In this document: in pieces, positions 1 to 6,642 of the stretch | How positions within the stretch are numbered: position 1 is the first letter of the stretch | Layout: every line of letters begins with the position of its first letter | NCBI GenBank assembly: GCA_025054735.1 | Contig: JANWZG010000044.1 | Span: 1-14,057 of the forward strand | DNA length: 14,057 bases | Source: Cyanobacteriota bacterium | GTDB lineage: Bacteria; Cyanobacteriota; Cyanobacteriia; SKYG9 | Direction of reading: 5' to 3' | Notes under the pieces: model-generated | The model's database searches: none | The model's input: the letters and a program-made list of their open reading frames with translations, nothing else | Told to the model about the DNA's origin: nothing | Made by a program: the position numbers and the translations under genes

Positions 1-1
1 T

Positions 2-274
2 CAAGTGCAGCGCATTGGTTTTCGATTAATGGTTGCAGGGTTAGTGGAAGAAGTAACATTGATCACACCAGAATTCACAAACTCTACGGAAGTAGTACTC
101 AGCCAGTTTACACCTGTAGACAAATCGCTGCCTGTAGCATCCTCTACTTTGCTGTTATCACCAGCTAAGCATCAACAGCCAAAGCAATTTGAGTTGTCTA
201 ATTCGGTTGAAAACTCTCCAGTATCCACCTCTCTAGTTAAAAATCTGGTCAACTTTTTGCGGAGTAAAGTTTGA
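2..274 (+). CDS. 3' end of an unidentified protein encoded upstream of a small GTPase gene
   Basis: The reading frame is already open at the left edge, so this is only the last 90 or so residues of a longer gene. The first ~18 residues (QRIGFRLMVAGLVEEV) look like the end of a helical or winged-helix domain. They resemble the C-terminal part of cyanobacterial DUF4388/PatA-like proteins, but that resemblance is from memory and unproven. About 55 residues rich in Ser, Thr, Pro, Val and Gln follow and look like a disordered linker. The protein ends in a short basic amphipathic helix (SLVKNLVNFLRSKV). Its TGA stop (272-274) shares a base with the ATG of the GTPase gene (TGATG), so the two are probably translationally coupled and work in one pathway. 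The true start and main domain lie outside the window. Confidence 0.65.
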   Translation, partial: QVQRIGFRLMVAGLVEEVTLITPEFTNSTEVVLSQFTPVDKSLPVASSTLLLSPAKHQQPKQFELSNSVENSPVSTSLVKNLVNFLRSKV

Positions 275-843
275 TGGAGATCTTACGTCTTGTAGTTACA
301 GGCACAGTAGGCGCAGGCAAAACTAGTTTTGTTCGCGCTATTAGCGATATTGAGGTGGTAGACACCGATCGTCGGGCAACGGACGAGACCACTCAAATAA
401 AGAGCAGCACCACTGTTGCCATGGACTTTGGTCGCCTTACCTTTAGCCCTGAGCAGTCACTTCATATCTATGGCACTCCTGGTCAAGCACGATTTGATTT
501 TATGTGGGATTTGCTGATTCAAAGGGCACATGCCTACATTCTGTTAGTAGCTGCCCATCGCCCTTGTGAATTTCGGCATGGTCGCAAAATCATGACCTTC
601 ATGAATCAGCGTACTCGCGTTCCAATGGTGATTGGGCTAACACATATGGATTGCCCTGATGCTTGGTCAGAAGACAACATAGCTATAGCTTTAGGCTTAA
701 TTGACCCACAACGGCGGCCACCGATCGTGACCGTTAATGCTACCCAGCCTGAGTCTGTATTCAATGCTGTGATTGTCCTGCTACAAGAGCTGATGAAGTT
801 TCAGGAGGCTGCATCAGTTTTACACCACAAATCGGCTATGTAA
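274..843 (+). CDS. Small Ras-like GTPase, MglA/COG2229 type
   Basis: This is a 189-residue single-domain P-loop GTPase, likely a cytoplasmic signalling switch. The G1/Walker A motif is GTVGAGKTS (residues 10-18). A Thr-rich switch I (SSTTVAMDFG) lies around residues 44-53. The G3 region is GTPGQ (67-71), which, as in MglA-type proteins, lacks the Asp of the usual DxxGQ. The G4 motif is THMD (123-126), with Thr replacing the Asn of NKxD; this variation is seen in bacterial MglA-like families. A TTG codon at 271 is in frame, but ATG at 274 is preferred because it overlaps the upstream stop in the coupled TGATG arrangement. The Roadblock/LC7 gene 180 bp downstream is the expected partner: MglB-like proteins act as GTPase-activating or scaffold dimers for MglA. 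The biological output, such as motility, polarity or transcriptional control, cannot be read from this sequence. Confidence 0.88.
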   Translation: MEILRLVVTGTVGAGKTSFVRAISDIEVVDTDRRATDETTQIKSSTTVAMDFGRLTFSPEQSLHIYGTPGQARFDFMWDLLIQRAHAYILLVAAHRPCEFRHGRKIMTFMNQRTRVPMVIGLTHMDCPDAWSEDNIAIALGLIDPQRRPPIVTVNATQPESVFNAVIVLLQELMKFQEAASVLHHKSAM

Positions 844-920
844 CTATGCGCCATCAACGTTGGCACGATCCCATCACGGTCTCTCTTGGCGTATCTCAAC
901 CTGGTTTACACCATACACTT

Positions 921-947
921 TGGCTCATACCAATTGGTTCATACCAA
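921..947. repeat. Short imperfect direct repeat in the GTPase-Roadblock spacer
   Basis: Two 13-base copies reading TGGYTCATACCAA (921-933 and 935-947) lie 14 bases apart and match at 12 of 13 positions. The junction forms a small palindrome, ACCAATTGGT (929-938). This could be a protein-binding site within the 180-bp spacer ahead of the Roadblock gene, or simple local slippage. No function is claimed. Confidence 0.35.
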
Positions 948-1023
948 CAACATTGCCACTCTCTAATTTTTCTCTCCCAGTCTGAATCTGATCTCAATTA
1001 TTCTGTCTACGAGGATTTTCTCT

Positions 1024-1395
1024 ATGATTAACACGATTGCTTTGGAAAGTGCTCTACGAAACTTTGTCAGTGGCTCTCCTGACGTTCAAGGAGCAGCACT
1101 CGTTACTCCAGATGGCTTGCCCTTGTCATCTTCACTTCCTAGCGGCATGGATGAAGAACGAACAGCCGCTATGTCTGCGGCGATGCTTTCTCTAGGAGAG
1201 CGAATTTGTCGGGAGCTAGTACGTGGTGACATTGATCGCCTGTTTGTGGAAGGAAGCAAGGGGTTTGGGGTGTTAATGAGCTGTAGTGAAGATGCAGTGT
1301 TATTAGTCTTAGCAGCACCTACCGTCAAACAAGGGTTGCTGTTCTTAGAAATTAAGCGTCTGGTGTCAGAGATTCATCCACTGCTGGCTTCATAG
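1024..1395 (+). CDS. Roadblock/LC7 domain protein, MglB-like
   Basis: This 123-residue protein consists essentially of one Roadblock/LC7 domain, a small alpha/beta fold that dimerises and binds or regulates small GTPases. Family features visible are the early segment PDVQGAALVTPDGLPLSSSLP (split here as PDVQGAALV, TPDGLPLSSSLP), a central amphipathic helix (AAMSAAMLSLGERICREL), and a last strand plus helix (AVLLVLAAPTVKQGLLFLEIKRLVSEI). Its length is normal for a stand-alone domain. The start is well supported by a GAGGA Shine-Dalgarno sequence at 1011-1015, eight bases before the ATG. It lies downstream of the MglA-like GTPase on the same strand, and by analogy with MglA-MglB it probably stimulates or positions that GTPase. 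A 61-codon frame between the two genes looks non-coding. Confidence 0.88.
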   Translation: MINTIALESALRNFVSGSPDVQGAALVTPDGLPLSSSLPSGMDEERTAAMSAAMLSLGERICRELVRGDIDRLFVEGSKGFGVLMSCSEDAVLLVLAAPTVKQGLLFLEIKRLVSEIHPLLAS

Positions 1396-1493
1396 CTCAT
1401 AAGGTTAGCACTGTTGTTAGCCTGTCAGTTGCCATGTTGTTGTCATCAGTTGCTATTAACTGTCTTTCTTGAAAACTATTTGAGGTGTTTGAC

Positions 1494-1982
1494 ATGTCTA
1501 CTGCTGTTATGCCCGTTGCCAGTCAATTCCGCAGTGAACTGGGCGATTTTACTAGCATTATTTGCTTTAAGGCTATAATTACGGGCGTAGAGGAAGCTCT
1601 GGGTGAAAAAGCAGCAGCGATCGCCCTAATTGCCGCTGGTCGAAATCGTGGTAAGCAAGTTGCAGACCAAATTGGCTGTACTGGTCAAGGAATTTCTGAT
1701 ACTGTCACTTCCCTGTTACAAAAAGTCTTAGGCAAAGAGGGCACTCGATTGTGCATCATTGACAAAATTGTAGAGGCTGATGGCGTAATCAAGGTTTACG
1801 CACGAGAAACCATCTGCTCCGCTGGTGAACCCCAAGGGTCTCCTCGCAAGCTGAGCTATACCCTGGGAGTCCTCCAAGGTGTGTTGGAACAAGTCACGGG
1901 GAAACACTTAAGGGGTAAGCAAACAGAATCTGTTTTACAGGGCAGTGCCTACGACGTTGTTGAGTTTACAATACTCCGATAG
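1494..1982 (+). CDS. Conserved protein with V4R-like fold features
   Basis: This is a 162-residue soluble protein with no signal peptide or membrane segment. I cannot assign a function. The pattern resembles V4R (4-vinyl-reductase-like, small-molecule-binding) domains: a helical stretch ending in an AAxxLIAAGRNRGKQ-like motif (about residues 42-57), then an LGKEGTRL strand region, a strand of the type GVIKVYARETIC, and a C-terminal helix-strand unit (LGVLQGVLEQVTGKHL ... SVLQGSAYDVVEFTI). The terminal CxxxGxxxC signature of many V4R proteins is not intact here (SVLQGSAYDVV), so any ligand is unclear. The ATG at 1494 is chosen over an in-frame GTG at 1485 because GAGG at 1483-1486 sits seven bases before the ATG and overlaps the GTG. 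It lies 98 bp downstream of the Roadblock gene on the same strand, so it is probably part of the same signalling cassette. Confidence 0.7.
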   Translation: MSTAVMPVASQFRSELGDFTSIICFKAIITGVEEALGEKAAAIALIAAGRNRGKQVADQIGCTGQGISDTVTSLLQKVLGKEGTRLCIIDKIVEADGVIKVYARETICSAGEPQGSPRKLSYTLGVLQGVLEQVTGKHLRGKQTESVLQGSAYDVVEFTILR

Positions 1983-2045
1983 CCTCCATTCTAGATTGCT
2001 CTACTGCTAAGCTGAATCGGCATTGCTGAACATAGGTATAAACTG

Positions 2046-2129
2046 CCTTCATCCCCAACTCTTCTCCCAGGGCGAAGAGGGAGCTAGACCTCTTGTTTCT
2101 TCTCCCAAAGGAGAGGGCTAGGGTGAAGG
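2046..2129. repeat. Cyanobacterial interspersed intergenic repeat with hairpin potential
   Basis: The left arm begins CCTTCATCCCCAACTC and the right arm (2110-2129) ends GGCTAGGGTGAAGG. The arms are imperfect inverted complements, with six perfect outer pairs (CCTTCA/TGAAGG). A smaller internal hairpin is formed by CTCTTC (2060-2065) and GAAGAG (2074-2079). Sequences of this kind (CCCCAACCCCTCTCCC ... GGGAGAGGGGTTGGGG) are scattered between genes in many cyanobacterial genomes; that is recalled knowledge, not searched here. It follows the V4R-like gene and faces the convergent nuclease-fold gene, so it could act as a transcription terminator for either. It carries no open frame worth calling. 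Confidence 0.65.
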
Positions 2130-2196
2130 CTGCAAGCAGCTTAAGTGCGAGAATCATACTGCTGGGCAACAACGCCCTTCTACTATTGAGTCGTTC

Positions 2197-2907
2197 CTAC
2201 CAAGTGCGGGGAATAAAGTCTGCGGTATTGCTAATCTCAACTGTATCTCCTGACTGTTGAATCACAAACAGTCCCTGGTTGTAGGCATAGGTGTCTACAT
2301 CACCATCGATTTCTATGGCGGCAACGGCTCCGTAGATTCGATAGGTGGCATAGTGAGGAAAGGCAGCCTTGAACTGTTCTAGGGTTTGCAGGCACTGTTG
2401 AACACTATCTTGGGTCAGACGGGATTTGACTTCAACAATGACAGCAACGTCATCATCGACAGCTAGAATGTCAATTTCTAAGTTGCGATTGCCCCGCACG
2501 GACCGTACCCGTTGATAGACTTCTTGCACAGCAATCCCTCGGCTTTGAAATAGCCGCAGTACAGCCGGAGCCACTAGGTTTTCCACAAATCGTCCCCAGC
2601 GGCTGCTCAAGTTATTGACGGCTTGATTGGCTTGGGCAGCGATCGCTTCGGCTCTGGCTAGCCTAGCGTCAGCTTCAGCAGCCCGACGATCCGCTTCGGC
2701 TTTGGATTCTGCCATACGTCGATCAAAGTCGGCTTTGGATTCTGCCATACACCGATCAAATTCGGCTTTGGATTCTGCCATACGCCGATCAAAGTCAGCT
2801 CTGGACTCAGCAGCACGCTGATCGAATTCAACAAAACGACGATCGGCTTCTGCCTGGGAGCGCTGGAACAGCGCGTAAATATCGTCAAGGGTCACTGGAT
2901 TGGACAT
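2197..2907 (-). CDS. Coiled-coil protein with C-terminal PD-(D/E)XK nuclease-fold domain
   Basis: This 236-residue protein has two parts. Residues ~14-98 form a highly charged helix built from 11-residue repeats (consensus DRRMAESKADF), predicted to be a coiled coil with hendecad periodicity. Residues ~100-236 look like a PD-(D/E)XK nuclease-like domain: E109 in FVEN, D146 in LEIDILA, and the E159-V-K161 motif in VIVEVKSRL match the expected order of catalytic residues. Similar coiled-coil plus restriction-like-fold proteins are common as multi-copy families of unknown function in cyanobacteria (DUF3782-like, recalled). An in-frame TTG at 2925 could add six residues, but ATG at 2907 fits better because the sequence MSNPVTLDDIY looks like a natural N-terminus. 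Neither start has a clear Shine-Dalgarno sequence. It is a stand-alone gene, 111 bp from sufS. DNA cleavage is possible but unproven. Confidence 0.75.
   Translation of the reverse strand: MSNPVTLDDIYALFQRSQAEADRRFVEFDQRAAESRADFDRRMAESKAEFDRCMAESKADFDRRMAESKAEADRRAAEADARLARAEAIAAQANQAVNNLSSRWGRFVENLVAPAVLRLFQSRGIAVQEVYQRVRSVRGNRNLEIDILAVDDDVAVIVEVKSRLTQDSVQQCLQTLEQFKAAFPHYATYRIYGAVAAIEIDGDVDTYAYNQGLFVIQQSGDTVEISNTADFIPRTW
2696..2827. repeat. Tandem 33-bp repeats inside the coiled-coil coding region
   Basis: Three nearly identical 33-base units (2696-2728, 2729-2761, 2762-2794) each begin TCGGCTTTGGATTCTGCCAT, followed by a more diverged fourth unit (2795-2827). The three intact copies differ at only a few positions. 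Each unit encodes 11 residues, so gain or loss of units keeps the reading frame and would change coiled-coil length by about three helical turns. The near-identity at DNA level suggests recent duplication by slippage or unequal recombination. Confidence 0.9.
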
Positions 2908-3018
2908 AGCAAAAGCTTGAACCAAAGCTATCTAGATTCATTCTAACGAACAGTCAAAATCTCAATACCAGTAATCTATCGACTCAGGATGGTAGGATTG
3001 ACGCGCAGTGTCTTGGGC

Positions 3019-4278
3019 TTATAGAGCAGCACTAAAGAATTCGATCGCCTCGCGCAGTGCAGTAATCAGGCGGTCAATATCCGTAGGGGTGTTATAGAAA
3101 TAGAGGCTAGCTCTGGCACTGGCGGGGATACCAAGGTAACGATGCAGCGGTTGGGTGCAGTGGTGACCAGAACGAATCGCTACTCCAGATTGGTCTAGCA
3201 CCGTGGACAAATCGCTAGGATGAATGCCATCTACGGTAAACGCCGCCAGAGCAGCCCTACCTTTACCATCAGCAGTGGGCTTAGGGCCGTAAACGCGCAC
3301 TTGGGGTAGAGTTTGCAGTTGCTGGAATAGGTAAGCCGTTAGTTGCTGTTCATAGGCATGGATTGTGTCCATTCCCAACTGAGTTAAGTAGTCTACCGCA
3401 GCCCCTAGGGCGATCGCTTCACCAATGGCGGGAGTACCCGCTTCAAACTTGTGGGGCAAGGCAGCATAGGTGGAATGATCCAGGTACACATCGGCAATCA
3501 TTTCTCCACCCCCTAAGAAGGGGGGCATGGCCTCCAGTAGGGCTAGCTTACCGTAAAGGAAGCCGATACCAGTGGGAGCGCACATTTTGTGACCAGAGGC
3601 AACTAGCCAGTCACAGTCCATGGCTTGCACATCGATCGCCATGTGGGGCACACTTTGGCAAGCATCAATTAGCACTTTTGCACCGTATTGGTGGGCGATC
3701 GCACAAATTTCCTGCACAGGGTTGATGCAACCCAAGGTATTAGAAACATGCACGGTCGCCACTAGCTTAGTTTTGTCACTCATCAGAGATTTAAATTGAT
3801 CGAGGTTAAACCCTTCATCAGCACTGAGTTCCACAAACTTCAACACAGCCCCAGTCCGGTGAGCAACAAACTGCCAAGGCACCAAATTACTGTGATGTTC
3901 CATTACTGACACAATCATCTCATCCCCGGCTGTGAGGTTAGTCATGCCCCAGCTATAGGCCACCAAGTTAATGGCTTCGCTAGCATTGCGCGTATAGATC
4001 ACTTCTTGGCGAGAAGCCGCATTGATAAAGCGAGCAACCTTATCGCGTGCTCCTTCGTAGGCATCAGTGGCCCGAGAACTCAGGGTGTGTAGTCCCCGAT
4101 GAACGTTAGCATTACTTTGCTCATAGTAGTCGTTTAGCGCCCTTAGAACTGCTAGAGGCTTTTGGGACGTGGCAGCGTTGTCTAGATACACTAGCGGATT
4201 GCCGTATACCTCTTGGTTAAGGATGGGAAAATCTGCACGGACTTGTTCAGCAAGGGATTTTGTGAGGGTGATGGTCAT
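3019..4278 (-). CDS. sufS: Cysteine desulfurase SufS
   Basis: This is a 419-residue class V aminotransferase-fold, PLP-dependent enzyme that removes sulfur from L-cysteine as an enzyme-bound persulfide for Fe-S cluster assembly (group II, SufS/CsdA type). Visible landmarks are YLDNAATSQKP near residue 31, the PLP-contacting segment IDACQS (204-209), the Schiff-base lysine K231 in ASGHKMCAPTG, and the catalytic cysteine C374 in SGHHCTQPLH. The short SGHHC loop is the group II signature that separates it from IscS/NifS. The length is typical. It is the last gene of a sufC-sufD-sufS run, 38 bp after sufD, and almost certainly shares that transcript. The Shine-Dalgarno sequence upstream of its ATG is weak. 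A separate SufE-type sulfur acceptor is expected elsewhere in the genome. Confidence 0.97.
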   Translation of the reverse strand: MTITLTKSLAEQVRADFPILNQEVYGNPLVYLDNAATSQKPLAVLRALNDYYEQSNANVHRGLHTLSSRATDAYEGARDKVARFINAASRQEVIYTRNASEAINLVAYSWGMTNLTAGDEMIVSVMEHHSNLVPWQFVAHRTGAVLKFVELSADEGFNLDQFKSLMSDKTKLVATVHVSNTLGCINPVQEICAIAHQYGAKVLIDACQSVPHMAIDVQAMDCDWLVASGHKMCAPTGIGFLYGKLALLEAMPPFLGGGEMIADVYLDHSTYAALPHKFEAGTPAIGEAIALGAAVDYLTQLGMDTIHAYEQQLTAYLFQQLQTLPQVRVYGPKPTADGKGRAALAAFTVDGIHPSDLSTVLDQSGVAIRSGHHCTQPLHRYLGIPASARASLYFYNTPTDIDRLITALREAIEFFSAAL

Positions 4279-4316
4279 AGGTCAAAAAACTCAACAGGCA
4301 GATGGTTGAAGACGGG

Positions 4317-5660
4317 TTACAGGTAGCTATGCTGTCGGATATGCTGGGTCAGTGCGGTGGCTAGCGATCGCACGGGGATGTGGTCAATCACTTCAGCCGC
4401 GAAAGCGTAGATTAACAATTTCGCAGCCGTAGACTGATCAAGCCCCCGACTTTGCAGGTAAAAGATTTCATCTGCATCCAACTGACTCACAGTTGCCCCG
4501 TGGGAACACTTTACATTATCCGCTGTAATTTCCAATTGGGGTTTGGTGTCAACCCGTGCCCTTGGGGATAGCAGCAGCGTGCGGCTGAGTTGACTAGCAT
4601 CTGTAAGCTGAGCAACTTTGGGTACAACGACCTTGCCGTTGAATACAGCATGGGCACGATCGCCCACAATACACTTGTGGAGCTGCTGGCTGGTACTGTG
4701 AGGCTTGGTAAACACAATAGCGCTATGGGTATCGGCGAGTTGCTCGCCATTAATAACTGTTAAGCCCTCTACCGTAGTACTAGCTTGTTCGCCTGTTAGC
4801 GTCACATTTAGGTTATGGCGAGAGAGTTGGCTACCTATGCTGATAGCATAGCAACTATAGTAGGCATCTTGGGCTTGGGATATGGCTGTCTTGCCAATGT
4901 GAATAGCAGCCTGACTGTCTCGTTGAACGCGAGTATGGTTGACACGGGCACGAGCACCGACCCAAAGCTCTGTTACCGCATTGGTGAAGTGTCGTTGCTC
5001 CCCTAGGCATCCATAGTCTTCCACAATGGTGACACTGCTGTTAGGCTCTGCCATAATCAGCCAACGAGGATAGGATACTGTCGGCACTTCTCTACCCGTC
5101 GATAGGCTGAGCAAGTGAATGGGAGCGACGATCGACCCCTGAGCAGCTACCCACACTACCCCTACTGACTGGAGACAAGCCGTGTTGAGAGCCGTAAACA
5201 CCTCTTCAGCTCCACTCTGCATCGCCAAGTGACTAAAGACAGGATGATGGCTCGGCAAAACTGTTACATCACCAACGACTAGGTGATCGCTGACTACCAG
5301 CCCTTGACACAGAGCAGGCACAACCACGCCATCTACCATCACCAAGCGAATGTCTGCCTCTGGCAGGATAAATGGCTCTATATCCGCCATGCTGACTGCA
5401 TCGGTAGGCGCAATCAACTGAAATGTTGTCTCTAACAGAGCCGACAAGGATGTAAATCGCCACTCTTCGTCCCGAGGGGAGGGAATAGCAAGTTCATGGG
5501 CAACGGACAGGGCACGATCGCGAATAGCCTGCAACTCTGGGCTGTTACCCACCAGTGGTGGCCGCTGTTGCAGCAGGTTTGCTAAATACAGAGCGCGATC
5601 GTGGCGAGCATCAACTCCTGCATTCCCTGATTCTGAATTGGTCACAATTTGGATAGTCAT
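4317..5660 (-). CDS. sufD: SufD, Fe-S cluster scaffold complex subunit
   Basis: This 447-residue member of the SufB/SufD family pairs with SufB and the SufC ATPase in the SufBCD scaffold. The N-terminal helical part includes the RDEEWRFTSL segment (63-72). The long central part forms the family's beta-helix, and a C-terminal helical domain contains the conserved stretch VDTKPQLEI ... DNVKCSHGATVSQLD (370-396). C385 and H387 lie in the CSHGAT motif; the family His at this place is important at the SufB-SufD interface. The shorter overall length and lack of SufB-type N-terminal motifs support SufD rather than SufB. Its ATG overlaps the sufC stop by four bases (ATGA, 5657-5660), which shows tight translational coupling. 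sufS follows 38 bp later. Confidence 0.96.
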   Translation of the reverse strand: MTIQIVTNSESGNAGVDARHDRALYLANLLQQRPPLVGNSPELQAIRDRALSVAHELAIPSPRDEEWRFTSLSALLETTFQLIAPTDAVSMADIEPFILPEADIRLVMVDGVVVPALCQGLVVSDHLVVGDVTVLPSHHPVFSHLAMQSGAEEVFTALNTACLQSVGVVWVAAQGSIVAPIHLLSLSTGREVPTVSYPRWLIMAEPNSSVTIVEDYGCLGEQRHFTNAVTELWVGARARVNHTRVQRDSQAAIHIGKTAISQAQDAYYSCYAISIGSQLSRHNLNVTLTGEQASTTVEGLTVINGEQLADTHSAIVFTKPHSTSQQLHKCIVGDRAHAVFNGKVVVPKVAQLTDASQLSRTLLLSPRARVDTKPQLEITADNVKCSHGATVSQLDADEIFYLQSRGLDQSTAAKLLIYAFAAEVIDHIPVRSLATALTQHIRQHSYL

Positions 5661-6445
5661 GGAGCCGCAACCTCAGTTTCTTCCTCCCGAACCCAGTCAT
5701 AGCCTCGGCTTTCCAGTTCCAGTGCTAGGTTCTTATCCCCTGTGAGCACAATCCGTCCTGCTTCCATCACATGCACATAGTCCGGCACGATGTAATTCAG
5801 TAGACGTTGATAGTGAGTAATCACCAACATAGCATTTGTAGGCGTAGCCAGTTGGTTGACTCCATTGGCAACGGTCTTTAGCGCGTCAATATCCAAGCCA
5901 GAGTCGGTTTCATCTAAAATTGCCAACACCGGTTCTAGCAACGCCATTTGCAAGATCTCATTCCGCTTCTTTTCCCCCCCAGAAAAGCCCTCATTCACAC
6001 TGCGCTCCAAAAAGGCTGGATCCATTTTTACTATGTCTAGTTTTTGGCGCACCAATTCTTCAAAATCAAAGGGATCGAGTTCCTCTAAGCCTTGGTACTT
6101 ACGTTTAGAGTTATAGGCTACCCGCAAAAAGTCTAAATTGCTGACACCAGGAATCTCTAAAGGATACTGAAACGCTAGGAAAATGCCCTGAAGCGCACGC
6201 ATATCTGGTTCCAGATCTAGGAGCGATTGACCTTGGAACCAAATCTCGCCCCCGGTGACCGTGTAGTCTGGGTGCCCTGCTAGTACCTTAGAAAAGGTGC
6301 TCTTGCCAGAGCCGTTTGGCCCCATGATGGCGTGGATCTCTCCTTGACGAATATCCAACGTCAGGCCGTTCAAGATCTGTTTGCCGTCAATTTCGGCAGT
6401 CAAGTCCTTAACAGATAATACAATTTCACTACCCTCGGTGATCAC
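5657..6445 (-). CDS. sufC: SufC, ABC-type ATPase for Fe-S cluster assembly
   Basis: This 262-residue soluble ABC ATPase energises the SufBCD scaffold rather than a membrane transporter. Domains run in standard order: Walker A GPNGSGKST (42-50), Q-loop Q93 in AFQYP, signature FSGGEKKR (154-161), Walker B LAILDE followed by TDSGLD (174-185), and H-loop H211 in VITHYQ. The NEGFSGGEKKR form and the TDSGLD D-loop are typical of SufC. The start codon is GTG at 6445. GAGG on the minus strand (6453-6456) lies seven bases upstream, and the N-terminus MITEGSEIVLSVKDL matches the usual cyanobacterial SufC start. No sufB lies upstream as in the common sufBCDS order; the next gene is crtQ on the opposite strand. 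Confidence 0.97.
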   Translation of the reverse strand: MITEGSEIVLSVKDLTAEIDGKQILNGLTLDIRQGEIHAIMGPNGSGKSTFSKVLAGHPDYTVTGGEIWFQGQSLLDLEPDMRALQGIFLAFQYPLEIPGVSNLDFLRVAYNSKRKYQGLEELDPFDFEELVRQKLDIVKMDPAFLERSVNEGFSGGEKKRNEILQMALLEPVLAILDETDSGLDIDALKTVANGVNQLATPTNAMLVITHYQRLLNYIVPDYVHVMEAGRIVLTGDKNLALELESRGYDWVREEETEVAAP

Positions 6446-6642
6446 ACAGCAACCTCGTTTACAATCGCTATCTACCAGTATTCCAAACTATCCTCTATTT
6501 TGAGGCAGCAAATAATTAGCACTGTCTATGCTGGGGATAGGTGAATGACAATCTGAGCCTGCTCCTGCAACAAATCACGGATGCTAGGCAGTAGCACTAT
6601 CCTACAACCCTTTACAATAATTTAAGAAACTTAGGATTATAG
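6446..6642. promoter_or_regulatory. Divergent promoter region between sufC and crtQ
   Basis: This 197-bp spacer separates two genes that point away from each other, so it must hold promoters for both. On the plus strand TACAAT (6613-6618) is a fair -10 box for crtQ, but no good -35 sits 17 bases upstream; AGGA at 6633-6636 is the likely crtQ ribosome-binding site. On the minus strand TTGGAA, then 17 bases, then TGTAAA is a weak sigma-70-like pair for sufC. I looked for the CAAC-N6-GTTG element recalled for the repressor SufR and did not find it. CTATCC near 6489 and GGATAG near 6535 form a loose inverted pair of uncertain meaning. Confidence 0.5.

Noticed and set aside
846..1031. 61-codon plus-strand frame between the GTPase and Roadblock genes
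   Set aside because: His/Trp/Ser-rich composition with no domain-like pattern, no ribosome-binding site, and overlap with the well-supported Roadblock start. Treated as spacer.
1966..2172. 68-codon minus-strand frame after the V4R-like gene
   Set aside because: It lies largely across the intergenic hairpin repeat and has no recognisable protein features.
2627..2821. Plus-strand Ala/Ser-rich repetitive frame
   Set aside because: It is the antisense reading of the 33-bp repeats in the nuclease-fold gene.
2696..2827. CRISPR array
   Set aside because: The 33-bp units are contiguous, without unique spacers, and are in frame within a coding region.
6446..6642. SufR operator in the sufC promoter
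   Set aside because: No CAAC-N6-GTTG match; the nearest CAAC-containing sequence lacks a properly spaced partner.
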